A stretch of 64,000 nt of DNA from Takakia lepidozioides (Eukaryota > Streptophyta > Takakiopsida > Takakiales > Takakiaceae). Positions within the stretch are counted from its first letter, which is position 1. The number at the start of each line of letters is the position of its first letter. Location of the stretch: assembly GCA_030704615.1 (NCBI GenBank), contig CM060731.1, positions 95,646,756-95,710,755 on the forward strand, read 5' to 3'. Under the pieces are notes generated by a model that was not told where the DNA came from, searched no databases, and saw only the letters and a program-made list of their open reading frames with translations. Position numbers and translations under genes: made by a program. Below, one piece after another: positions 20,939 through 30,336 of this stretch.

Positions 20939-21865
20939 ATGTATGATAACAACACCGTCATGTTACAAACCATTAACAAAGAGATGCTGGGAAGAGTCAA
21001 TGCCAATAAGTTGAAGGGGTACAGTGGTATCCATGACAAACCATTGCAGCATGATTTGCATGTTGAAACACAAAAGCAGTCACGGGCTGCGCCAGTGATA
21101 CCAACAGAGTATGGAGCACTTGTCGCTAGGCCGAGCGTATATGACCAGAGCGGGCAGTACAGGCGCGACACAACCTATCACAGCCCATCACAGCGTGTCA
21201 CAGCCTATCACAGCTTACCACAATGCCACACAGCCTATCACAGCGTATCACAGTATGACACAGCCTGTCACAGCACAACACAGCCTACTAGGGTTACACA
21301 ATCCATAGGATCAGTGACAGGTGGACGTGGGTTAACATCCGGAGAGTGGCCAGCGGAAAAGTGGACGAAGGCACGTATAGAAATGGACACGTGGACGCCA
21401 GGGCGAGACACACAGCCGGACATGGATTGCAAGAACGACTGTCATCAAGGAAAAAGACAAAATTGGCCGTCAAAGTACCTACCCGGCACATTAACTTATT
21501 ATGGGCCCATTAATGCATACGGGGAAAGGGTAACGGAACCCTTAAAAAGTACCGAAAAGCGAAATCCATGTCACATGTGCTATCCTAATGGACAATCCAG
21601 AGTGGAAAATCCATGGAAGGAAATGAAATCTAAAATCCAGTCACAGCAGTTACAGCCAATCAAAAGCCAGAAGCAGCATCAAGAAAATGGAGGAATTTTA
21701 AGCGCAAGAGTCGGCGTCGTTCCAAGTAACGGGCGTCACGACGGGACAGACCATCAATGCTATAGCTTTGAAGCTATGGAGGAACTAACAGACTATACGC
21801 TCGCGATACTACTTACGCAGTGGCACGGGGATAGAAGAACAGAGAGTATCTTTTCTCTTAATTGA
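20939..21865 (+). CDS. Tail of gypsy family 2 polyprotein with HTAYHS-type repeats
   Basis: A 308-residue frame continuing from integrase (QKMYDNNTVMLQTINKEMLG). At about residues 75-130 it contains six or so TAYHS/TACHS units encoded by a CACAGCC-containing decamer repeat (21,165-21,290). The zinc knuckle of the other copy is decayed here (CHMCYPNGQSRVEN). The segment GSVTGGRGLTS is conserved between copies. Function unknown; no chromodomain is seen. Confidence 0.6.
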   Translation: MYDNNTVMLQTINKEMLGRVNANKLKGYSGIHDKPLQHDLHVETQKQSRAAPVIPTEYGALVARPSVYDQSGQYRRDTTYHSPSQRVTAYHSLPQCHTAYHSVSQYDTACHSTTQPTRVTQSIGSVTGGRGLTSGEWPAEKWTKARIEMDTWTPGRDTQPDMDCKNDCHQGKRQNWPSKYLPGTLTYYGPINAYGERVTEPLKSTEKRNPCHMCYPNGQSRVENPWKEMKSKIQSQQLQPIKSQKQHQENGGILSARVGVVPSNGRHDGTDHQCYSFEAMEELTDYTLAILLTQWHGDRRTESIFSLN

Positions 21866-22130
21866 TGCTTACAAGCCCCGCAGGCTTACAAGAAATTACC
21901 CATAGCATTTTGTGGCAACCATACGTTTATGCTTTGTGCCCTGCAGGCATTTCTTCAATTGTTACAGCCAAAACCTTTCTGTGGGTCTAGAATGAAGAGA
22001 ATGAGAGGAATGGAAGAAATCAGGGTGAAGAGCACCACAATCTTGCAGAAACAAACGATTGCTACTCCACAGGCGGTACAGTTACTGAAGGAGCTGCGAT
22101 TAGAAGGATTGCAAAGCAAAGATTGGACAT

Positions 22131-23354
22131 TTGACATCAAATATTGACAAGAGAGTCTTTGTACTTGAGGAGCAACTGATGGCTTCTTATTTACAAGCCA
22201 GAACTTTGGCTTTTCAGTCTTCTTCGCAAGGGGTGCAGGAGATGCCAATGGTACAAGAGCCAGTGCCACCAACACCACAACAAGTCACTGTGCCAGTAGT
22301 TGACCCTGTTGTTACTACAACCACACCACAGCCACCACAGCCTGAGGTATGGGGGAATGCTGCTTTTAACCCACCTAAAACTCCTACTGCACGGGAGTAC
22401 AGTCGGGCTATGATTATGCCCTTCAACCAAATTCCCATTGTGTTGGATTTGGCTTGGAAGGAATTTAGTCCTCCGCAGTCGTTGGCACATTACTATCAAA
22501 TCATGCGCATTTGGCTGCCAGTGGCAACTAGGACTAAAGTTCTTCCGAACAATCGACCAATTGAGGATCAGCACTTTGCGCAGTACTGGCATGAGGCAAG
22601 TACCATGTTGAAGGAATTAATTGCCTTCCAAGTTGCACATGGATTCATTTATACCAGGACCAAGGAGGTAGCAAGTATTGTCATGGGCTGCGGGTTATAC
22701 TACGCTGCTTGTTTTCTGGCACGTTATCACATTGAGCAGCAGAAGATGCAAACGCGCTTTCTGAGTTATTCCAGTGGGGATCATTGGGTCTTACCTTCAG
22801 TGCCACCTTATATGTACCTATATGAGGCAAAAGTTATGATGCAAAAGGATTCTCAGATTCGTTCATGGTTTCATGCGGCCTGGAACAATTTGTCAACACA
22901 GAAATTCGGCCCTGACGATATTTTCTTTAAGGGACATGAGGCATGGAAATACTTGCACAATTCACAAGTCATTGGTACCCCACTTACCTGGACAGACAAG
23001 GAGCTCAGGGTCTTCACCAATTTTGCAATTCAGCGCTTACAACAAGTTTTACAGTTTAAACTTCCAGACATGGTGGGACAACATTGTATGCCCCAAAGAA
23101 TTCCAGTTAGAGTTCGACCGTTAAAACACCTCAGGGGGGACGAGGATTCTGATACTACTGTTTCTTCAACGGAATCTTTTGACATGGCAGAGGACTATGC
23201 AATTCAGATGGCAAAGAAGAAGCGACGGGGGTCTCCTATGCCTGAAAGATTACCTCGATATCAGCCTCCAGAGGGACTGACATATCCAGGTAGTGTTCAA
23301 TCATCTCCCTCAACCAGTGACAGGACACGGGCTTGCACACGGAGTCCTTCATGA
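22131..23354 (+). CDS. 407-residue extra ORF between pol and 3' LTR, gypsy family 2
   Basis: An intact 407-residue frame (MTSNIDKRVFVLEEQLMASY at the start) placed after the integrase tail and before the polypurine tract. It has a Pro/Gln/Thr-rich N-terminal third, a mixed helical-looking middle rich in Trp and Tyr (IVLDLAWKEFSPPQSLAHYY; FIYTRTKEVASIVMGCGLYY) and an acidic then basic Ser/Pro-rich tail with AKKKRRG, a possible nuclear-localisation stretch. I see no zinc knuckle, catalytic motif, signal peptide or convincing membrane helix, so an envelope-like role is unsupported. It overlaps the end of the preceding conserved segment (21,880-22,147). It could be a captured host sequence or a lineage-specific accessory gene. 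Confidence 0.6.
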   Translation: MTSNIDKRVFVLEEQLMASYLQARTLAFQSSSQGVQEMPMVQEPVPPTPQQVTVPVVDPVVTTTTPQPPQPEVWGNAAFNPPKTPTAREYSRAMIMPFNQIPIVLDLAWKEFSPPQSLAHYYQIMRIWLPVATRTKVLPNNRPIEDQHFAQYWHEASTMLKELIAFQVAHGFIYTRTKEVASIVMGCGLYYAACFLARYHIEQQKMQTRFLSYSSGDHWVLPSVPPYMYLYEAKVMMQKDSQIRSWFHAAWNNLSTQKFGPDDIFFKGHEAWKYLHNSQVIGTPLTWTDKELRVFTNFAIQRLQQVLQFKLPDMVGQHCMPQRIPVRVRPLKHLRGDEDSDTTVSSTESFDMAEDYAIQMAKKKRRGSPMPERLPRYQPPEGLTYPGSVQSSPSTSDRTRACTRSPS

Positions 23355-23431
23355 GACTCTAACCGTCAGAAGGGTGCTTGCTCACAAAGGGTTACAAATC
23401 CCAAACAGTAAACCGTGAGGACACGGCTTTT

Positions 23432-23449
23432 TGAGAGGGGAAGGGGTAA
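23432..23449 (+). other. Polypurine tract of gypsy family 2
   Basis: GAGAGGGGAAGGGG lies directly before the LTR start, where plus-strand DNA priming is expected. Confidence 0.7.
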
Positions 23450-24305
23450 TGTTAGAGGACTGTCTGGGACTTAGGCACTTTTATGGGATCTGTGGGGTAC
23501 CCTTAATTTTTTCACAGACTGAGACCAACAGGAGCCTTAGGGGTGACAGCAGCGCACTTTAGGGGGGGGGGGGGGGGGTTACACAGCCCGTCACAGCCAA
23601 CACAGTCCGTCACAGTCCGACACAGCCAACACAGCCCGTCACAGCCAGTCACAGCTTAACACAGCCGACACAGCCCGACACAGTCGCACAGCCAGTCACA
23701 GCTCGACACAGCCCGACACAGCCGCCACAGCTTCGCACAGCCCTACACAGCCCGACACAGCCAGTCATAGCCCGCCACAGCCTGATACAGCCAGTCACAG
23801 CTCGGCACAACTGGGGAACAGTTACCATTGGCAGGGAACGACTATGGGGGAACGACATCTGAAAAAGGAACGTGTACTACAGAGATAACGGTTAGTTAGG
23901 AAAGCGGTTAGAACGGCTAGTAAAGAGATAAAGCGGGAAGCGGAGGACTTCGGACATCACTTCTGGGGGAAGAGGATCACTTCTTGGAGGACTTCGGACA
24001 TCACTGGGAGGAAATGAAGCGGAGAGCGGATCTCTGAGCAGAAAGAGGGAGAGCACGGAGTAGGAGGAGAACGATCTGTTGATGCTTGATGAATGCAAGC
24101 AGTAGAGTTGTAATGTAGAGCAGATTAGAGACTCCATGGCTTCAGCCTGATACTTGATAGATATTAATCTGATACATACTTCATACTCACACTGTGTAGA
24201 GAGATCTGAGTGAAGCTGTGGAATGAATGGATGAGTTGATGGAATCCGATAGATTGCTGAAGCAATCTGATACTTAAATACCAACAGTAAGGTAACTAGC
24301 TAACA
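23450..24305 (+). repeat. 3' LTR of gypsy family 2, about 856 bp
   Basis: The LTR begins TGTTAGAGGACTGTCTGGG right after the purine tract and I end it at CTAGCTAACA, giving 5-bp inverted ends TGTTA/TAACA. Inside are a 17-G run (23,562-23,578) and a CACAGCC minisatellite. No second LTR is visible for comparison, so the 3' border is inferred from the inverted end only. Confidence 0.6.
23580..23815. repeat. CACAGCC decamer minisatellite in LTR
   Basis: About twenty irregular units of CACAGCC plus two or three variable bases (GTCACAGCCAACACAGTCC and similar). The same unit type is found in the coding tail of the element (21,165-21,290, and inverse at 4,605-4,690). Confidence 0.85.
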
Positions 24306-24399
24306 TGAATACGGGAAGGAATACAAATAGGAAACACCCCCATGATACACTAGCTGTAGGTCATGACTGATTGTTCTGAGCGGGCTGAGTGCTTAGAGA
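24306..24399. other. Short unassigned spacer
   Basis: About 95 bp between the LTR end and the start of sequence alignable with the MULE transposase. Nothing recognisable is seen. Confidence 0.4.
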
Positions 24400-25995
24400 T
24401 TTCCAACTCTTCTATCTTGGAGTTCCCGCCTCGGATAGCGAAGGGATGGGTGAGTAAAAGCCGCGCGACAGTGGGAAGGACTCTCCGACAATCCTTTTAT
24501 CCCAGGCTGTGCCCCACCGTCTGCCAGTACATTTGTTTGTAAGTTCTGAAAGGTAGCCCCCTCCTGCATTGCACATTGCCCCACTCGCATGTACTACGTT
24601 ACTCACCGTTGCAAAACCATGACTCGAGCCTACATTCATTTTGGGACTCACGACCATTCTGTGTCTCACGGCGATTGCAGAGATAGTGTGGAGTTGGCGC
24701 GTGGGCTTGTCGCGGAGGAGTTTGCAAAGTCCCCTTCAGCCAAACCATCTGCCATAGCGCTGGCTGCCAGCAAAAGTTTCCTGGAGAGGCACATTCTGGG
24801 GCAAGGAAGCGAATCCAGCTCAAGATTTGAGGGGGCGTCTTTGGATGCAGTGATGGATCACTTCTCCGTGTTGAGCTCTCCCAATATTAGGAATCAGGTG
24901 AATGCATCGAGAGTGCGCGGTGGAAACACAGGGTCCATCGACAGCATTATGGAGCTCAAGCGAATAAGTCAATATGACTTTATCCAATCTAGCGTCTTTC
25001 CGGGTCAGGGGTCTTCAAAGGTTTACTTGTTCAAGATGTCTATGGTGGGCGAGGGCAGTGGCGTCAGCCTGGCCAGACGTATGCAACCAGGGGGGGATCT
25101 GGAGAAAGCTTGGATGATGTTCGATCATTGCAAACGAGTGAAGGGCTAGACAACCATGACTTGCCATGTTTACGACCCGAACTACCAAAGAATAATGACA
25201 ATTGCCATCTGTGACATGCAGTCTGAAGATACAGAGTCCCAGATGATAATGTGGAATTGTTTGCTTTCAGTCATGGAGTCCAATGGACATACATGCATAA
25301 ATTTCAACGGGTTTATGGCGGATAGTGCACAGGCTAACTTCAACGCTGTGCGCCGAGTTTTTGGATCTGGTGATCCAAAGGTACCCATGCCTAATAGGGA
25401 GCGCACATGTCTATTCCACTGGACTCAGTCCTTGCAGAAACATACGAAGAGGTGCATCAGAAGAGATCTGCAGGCGGAGCACATGAGGCTCTGCTTCATG
25501 TACAAGAATGCGACTACAATGGAAGAGGCTGAGACCAGGTACCAGACAGTGAGAGCATGGTGGTTCTCGTCAGGGGCTACTGATCAGGACGGTGTCAAAG
25601 AATTGGAAGACTGGTTGGTCTTCGGGCACTTCAGATATCGTCAATGGGGGGCTTTCATGACTACTGTAAGCTGCCTTTCACCTCTGCAATCCCTTGTATG
25701 TGCCCAGTTTCTTTCCTTGTTCCCAGAACGGTCCGCACTTGCATGAATAACACTCTTTCATTTTCCTTTCATAGGACAAGTCCCTTGAGGACATTGCGGA
25801 CATGTCATCCTGCAACCTGACAAAAAGCGTTCACGCCGCCTGGAAGCAGCAATCTGGCAAAGCAGGAAGAGATATGTACATTGCTACAATAGATGATCTG
25901 GTAAGAGCTCTAACCCAGCAAACAAGATATCGTGACTTCCTCAGGGGGGGATGTGGGGGCAAGGGACCAGATACAGCAGAGTTGATGCTACCCGA
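24400..25995 (+). pseudogene. Diverged MULE transposase fragment with intron
   Basis: Two frames, 24,589-25,149 and 25,156-25,746, plus an exon from 25,775, align collinearly with the MULE A transposase. The N-terminal finger is THRCKTMTRAYIHFGTHDH; the core includes VYDPNYQRIMTIAICDMQSE, GFMADSAQANFNAVRRVFG, CLFHWTQSLQKH and VRAWWFSSGA. A stop at 25,147-25,149 (KRVKG-stop-TTMTCHVYD) interrupts it. An intron at 25,666-25,774 (GTAAGC...TTCATAG) sits where MULE A has its intron. The exon after it (SLEDIADMSSCNLTKSVHAA) ends abruptly at about 25,995 in GPDTAELM, so the SWIM part is missing. Protein identity to MULE A is only moderate, so this is a separate subfamily. Confidence 0.8.
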
Positions 25996-27270
25996 CTTAT
26001 CAAGATAGATCAAAACGACAATTCAGTCAATCTAGGAAAGGTTGTCAAAAATGTGGCAGAACCACTCACCCAACAGAAGACTGTTGGAGTAATATAATAT
26101 GTTTGCATTGCGGCCAAAGTGGCCATCCTTTGGAGAGATGTCCCCGGAGGCAGGTGGACTGACCGGCCCCTGCCACCATCCAGCAAGTAGAGAGGAATTT
26201 GGAAGGGCAACGAGCCCCATTCCCGGATCAGTATACGACTGAACCACCCAACCCTCTACCGCAACAGCATAGCATGTATTTTGCTACCCCAATGCATAGC
26301 ACAACGACCTAGGCCGGATCAGGCAGGTCCATCATACTCAGGGGGCAATGTCGCTCAGGGATAGGCTGCCCGAGCAGCTTATTCAAATCCTGCGGCTCAG
26401 ATAGCCCAGGGTTCTTCTAACACGTGGTCTCCCCCTCAGGATGTAAGGGTGCAGGGAGGACATCAAGCGTCTATCTCGGCGCCGCCTCAACAACAGCAGA
26501 CCAACGTACAACCCAATCATACAACGCGCCCTCAGGAGACGCAGCACCAAGTAAATTGGATTGCGAGTGAGCCGGAAGCCACTCCAACAGCGACAGCCAG
26601 CCCCGAAAAGGGTAGCTACGCAGTGATGACCCGACAGCAACGATATACACTAGGGAAAGGCCCTGGGTATGTGGCGTCGAAGTCAGCCACATCCGCATCG
26701 GAACGGGAGGATCTGAACTTCACAGTAATGAAGTCAGATGCACAAAAGGTGGCGGAGACTGTGGTTCGGGAAGAGGAAGACATCCATCCCAAAGAAAAGG
26801 AGGTAGCATTCGCAGAGGCGGAACCTCCAATAGTCCGACCAACCATTTCTCGACTCCCTGTATCAAGAGCGAAGAGTCCGACAAATTGGCCGGCGACACC
26901 AGAAAAGCTTCCCCGGAGGAGGATGCACCATGCGGTTCACAGACGAGTTGGAACTGTACAATCTAATGGAGGATCTTTGCCATATTCAAGCAAACATTAC
27001 GTTTGCGCAGCTCATAGCCATGGCGCCCACAGTCCGCCACGCTCTTAAGGCATCATTGGTGAGGAAGCGAGTAAGCATTTCTGCTCAGGTCCACCATATC
27101 AATGCTCACATCGACCCAAGACCAGTAGAGATAGAAGTGGAAATTGCTGACCGGCATACGGCGTTGTTTAGTGGATGATGGGAGCTCAGTCAACATCATT
27201 CCATTCTCCACTCTATCCAAATTGGGTTTGAGGGACTCACATGGTGTGTGAATCCTGCAGGCAGATGGCA
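25996..27270 (+). pseudogene. Gag-protease fragment of a third gypsy-type element
   Basis: Directly after the transposase the sequence encodes two CCHC knuckles (CQKCGRTTHPTEDC and CLHCGQSGHPLERC, 26,040-26,150). A Gln/Pro-rich linker follows, partly open as the 199-residue frame at 26,449-27,048. The frame then changes to 26,930-27,178 and on to a retropepsin-like VDDGSSVNIIPFSTLSKLGL (near 27,165-27,225). Stops and frame changes show it is dead. The family differs from both others. RT and the rest are absent. Confidence 0.7.
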
Positions 27271-27605
27271 AGAAATGGAGGAGCTGTTATGGGCTTATGA
27301 TCCTGCCTTGGGATCCTTGCTTGCTTTACAACCTGCTTTTGCTATAAACCATAGAGCTTGCAGGATGTGGGTAATTAGGGCTGCTGTTTTATGACTTCAG
27401 TTTACAGTGAGCCTCATTCTGTAGGTTATGATGTTTGGTACAACTTATTTTTAGACCTTGAATTCAAGTCTAAAGAGGCTTAGAATTCAAGGCCTAAATC
27501 CCTAGTTTTGTAATGCATGTTTCAAACATGTAGATAGAGAACATCTAAAATATTAAAAACAAGCATGAAATTGAAATGTGTTGCATGATTTCAAAGATTG
27601 AAGTG
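27271..27605. other. Unassigned sequence
   Basis: Moderately AT-rich; no frame, repeat or element end that I can support. Confidence 0.3.
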
Positions 27606-27947
27606 TTATGAAAACTTAACCCCATTTGTTGGCGACAAAGTCTCGCTTTGTCTCCCAAAGGCAAATTGCTTTGTTGGCATAGCGAGTACGCGCAAATTGT
27701 GCCTCATTCGCCATAAACCCATCATTTTTGAACATCGGGCTTCCGATGCATCAAGATCATAAGCAGCCGCCTTGGTGCGTGGACAACCACACTGTCCAGG
27801 CGGCAAAGGTGGTTGTCCACACCGAGCAAGATGGTTCGTGACGGTCCTCTTGGTAGAGTAGTCCTTCAAACACTTAAGACATTTCCATCGGTTTCTGACT
27901 TCATCAAAACTGAAATGTTCTCCAATCTTTGCAAACTCCATGATCAC
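27606..27947 (-). CDS. BED-like zinc-finger ORF, probable hAT transposase fragment
   Basis: A 113-residue frame starting MIMEFAKIGEHFSF. It contains RWKCLKCLKDYSTKRTVTNH followed by LARC, giving a C-x2-C ... H-x4-C pattern like the BED finger at the N-terminus of hAT transposases. The remainder is unremarkable. No catalytic hAT domain follows on either side. It could also be the first exon of a small host zinc-finger gene. Confidence 0.45.
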   Translation of the reverse strand: MIMEFAKIGEHFSFDEVRNRWKCLKCLKDYSTKRTVTNHLARCGQPPLPPGQCGCPRTKAAAYDLDASEARCSKMMGLWRMRHNLRVLAMPTKQFAFGRQSETLSPTNGVKFS

Positions 27948-27999
27948 CTTGACTGAATGGACAAAACAGTAGGTAATATTAGGAAACCACGTATGTATT

Positions 28000-29060
28000 T
28001 GATAACCTTCTGTAGAATCTTCAAAAATATTACTCTAAACTCAAATCACAACCAAGCCGATACATATATGAAACCAAAATTTAACTTTCGATTAATTTAG
28101 ATTAAACAGTGTATCACACTTCCTATGAAACAACCATTTTTCTTTCATGTGCTCTGAAACCAAAATATAGATTTTTTATTTATTTTTTCATTCTCAATAT
28201 GCTATGAAACCAAAATTTTAGTTTGCAAATTCTCTAAAATTGGATGCACCAATAAATCAGAGGTTCTATCTCAAAATGACATATTGAAGTATAGGGCTTA
28301 ACCCCGAAAGGGGGCAGTAGCCGCAAGGCGAAGTGGCTCTTAGTTACGCCGCCTTGGTCGGTCTCTCTGACATATTGAATGTCTTTAGCAATCCAAACTA
28401 CAAAGAGAAGAGCCAATAATCAAACGCTAAATGCATGTTTCATAGTCTCAACATGCTATGAAACCAAAAATAAAGTTTCAAATTCTAAAACATTGGATGG
28501 CTTTGAGCTAAACATTTGGTTTCAGAGCTAAAACTGAATATAGTACGAAAGTCTGCAATTACTACTCAGATTTTATGAACTGAATGTGGAGCAAAACCAG
28601 ACCATTTGTTTCAGTTGGTGCTTTAGGGTTAGAAAAACACAAACTTAAAAATTTCCAACCTAAAAAGGATGAGAGGTGGATGTCTCTCTCATTCTTATTG
28701 TAGAAACTTAGAAGATAACCCTAAACTTAGATCAGTTTAGGGAATCAAAGCAGAGTTGCCATAAACTTTAGGGTTGAAGAAAGCAAAAGTTCCCAACCAC
28801 AATGTTGTAATACCATCATTCATTATCTCTCTCGTCAAAGTAACATAAAGAGAGACAAAGCACATATTTCACTTGTCTCATTCATCATATCCACTTGTCT
28901 TTAACATCATGATGAAGGGTTAGGAAAGAATGAAAGAGTGAAAGAAGAAGGAGCATAGTTCTTACTCACATTGAAGGAAAGATGAATGTGACACCTCTCC
29001 TTAGATGTAGCAACTCCAAGCACCTCTCCAAGCACGTCTCCAAGCACCTCTCTATGGCAC
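28000..29060. other. AT-rich non-coding stretch with GAAACCAAAA repeats
   Basis: At least four scattered copies of TATGAAACCAAAA or close variants lie between 28,070 and 28,470. A short insertion lies at 28,278-28,379 (separate entry). Near 29,010-29,055 CAAGCACCTCTC is repeated about four times. No gene is seen. Confidence 0.5.
28278..28379. other. Small insertion with 12-bp direct repeats and two GNRA-type hairpins
   Basis: TGACATATTGAA occurs at 28,278-28,289 and again at 28,368-28,379. The ~78 bp between are GC-rich, unlike the AT-rich surroundings, and contain CCCCGAAAGGGG and GCCGCAAGGC, both able to form stems closed by GNRA tetraloops, within outer complementary TTAAC/GTTA. It may be a retroposed small structured RNA; I cannot match it to a known class. 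Confidence 0.45.
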
Positions 29061-29119
29061 TATGGTTTCTAAGTGATTAGGGTGAGGATTACTGGAAAGC
29101 CGGATTTGGGCTGGCGAGG

Positions 29120-30336
29120 ATGTTCCTCAATGACGGTGGGTGTATGGTGGTCCTTGCCACAAGAGGGAAGAGTACAGAGACAGCTCTGGCAAGGTGGACA
29201 CCAAAGAGTGTCACCCCGGTCCTCCTCAAAAAATGGTTTTGCATCAAGACGCAGAGGTTGCAAACAGAGGGCAAGAGTGTAAGTTATCAATCTATTGCCT
29301 CAATTTTGGTGTATCTAAAATTTAGCTTGGAATTGATCATTTTTTTTTTTTGATGTGCAGACTTTGGTGTTTGATGCATATTGTTTTGTGAAGAGTGGGT
29401 CTACGTTCAATTCCGCCATGACGGTCGTCTTGTTTATGCCGTTGTGGACCCTCTTACCTACGATGTCCTCTACAACCATGTGCCCAACGACAGTATGTCA
29501 AAAGACACACAGAGCAACAAACCGTGGCAGTACAGCCGGACCCGGAGCCCTGTTTTCATCCAAACCCTCATGGAGACGTGCTCCGATGTCCAAGGCGAGA
29601 TTGTTGACCTCACATGTTTCACGGGTAAGCCTTTACGTCCACATTATGTCCCTTGGTCCAATTACATTTGCATGTTGCATGCTGCTAACCTCCCGCTTCG
29701 TCCCTCAGGTGCTTCAATATGGGCTGCGACATCGTCCGACAGGCATGTCTTCGCTTTCGAGGCAGATATTGCCCTCTACAACTCCACTCTTGCAGCGGCT
29801 CAACGTCTGCCAAAAGAGGATGAGAAGAATCGGAGAAGGAGCAGGGGAAGGAAGTTGGGATTGCAGCCGAGGAGCCCACGGTTTACGAGTGAGTGGTTGC
29901 ATTGTAAGTTGCCTCCTGATTTTGTGAGGCACTCCCTTCGCTCTCTTATTTCATTCAAAGACCCTTTATGCACTCTGCTGTATTGACATTCTTGAAGTGG
30001 ATTGGTTCTTACTGCAGGATGTCAAGTACTGTAGGAGGGACGACTTCACCGCAGTTCATTGGCAGGAGGAATGTGCCATTTTTTGCCAGGGGCGATTTCT
30101 TGCGGAGTCCTCAAAGGGACTACATCCTTCCTTCTTATGCTGCCCGGCTTGCTACGGTGTCTATAAGGAGGTCTTCCGAACCTAGTCGTGTACAACAGAT
30201 TTTAGACCAGGAAAGCCTCAAGAAAATGAAGATGAAGGAGGAGGCAACAACTATTAGAGCTGTCAGGTTCGTAGATATGTCTTGGATTCTGCTGAGGAAA
30301 GTAGGGGAGAAGAGGCAAAAGATTCCGAGGGGGTGA
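29120..30336 (+). CDS. MULE-associated accessory gene (copy C), spliced, unknown function
   Basis: Three exons match the minus-strand gene inside MULE B: about 29,361-29,624, 29,709-29,888 and 30,018-30,336. The introns have GTAAGC...CCTCAG and GTGAGT...CTGCAG borders at the same points as in MULE B. Conserved blocks are GRLVYAVVDPLTYDVLYNHV, KPWQYSRTRSPVFIQTLMET, then ASIWAATSSDRHVFAFEADI and ALYNSTLAAAQRLP, then PFFARGDFLRSPQRDYILPS. A possible first exon (29,120-29,279, ending at a GTAAGT) is less sure; an in-frame TGA follows the acceptor at 29,360, so this copy may be dead. I recognise no domain. It lies about 1.3 kb from a MULE terminus, as in MULE B, and reads toward it. Confidence 0.6.

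Larger units (their letters stand above)
18937..24305 (+). mobile_element. Ty3/gypsy family 2, plus strand, 5' truncated by MULE A, with 3' LTR
   Basis: It starts in the middle of RT ([10 protein letters not shown]) and runs through RNase H, integrase, the tail, a 407-residue extra ORF, a purine tract (23,432-23,446) and an 856-bp LTR. Frames are broken at about 19,670, 20,354 and 20,918, so it is inactive. The 5' half and 5' LTR are not in the window. Confidence 0.88.

Noticed and set aside
22131-23354. Envelope-like gene of the gypsy element
   Set aside because: No signal peptide, membrane segment or cleavage motif is visible; composition is that of a soluble protein.
28297-28367. tRNA or known SINE in the short insertion
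   Set aside because: No convincing A and B boxes or cloverleaf could be drawn on either strand.
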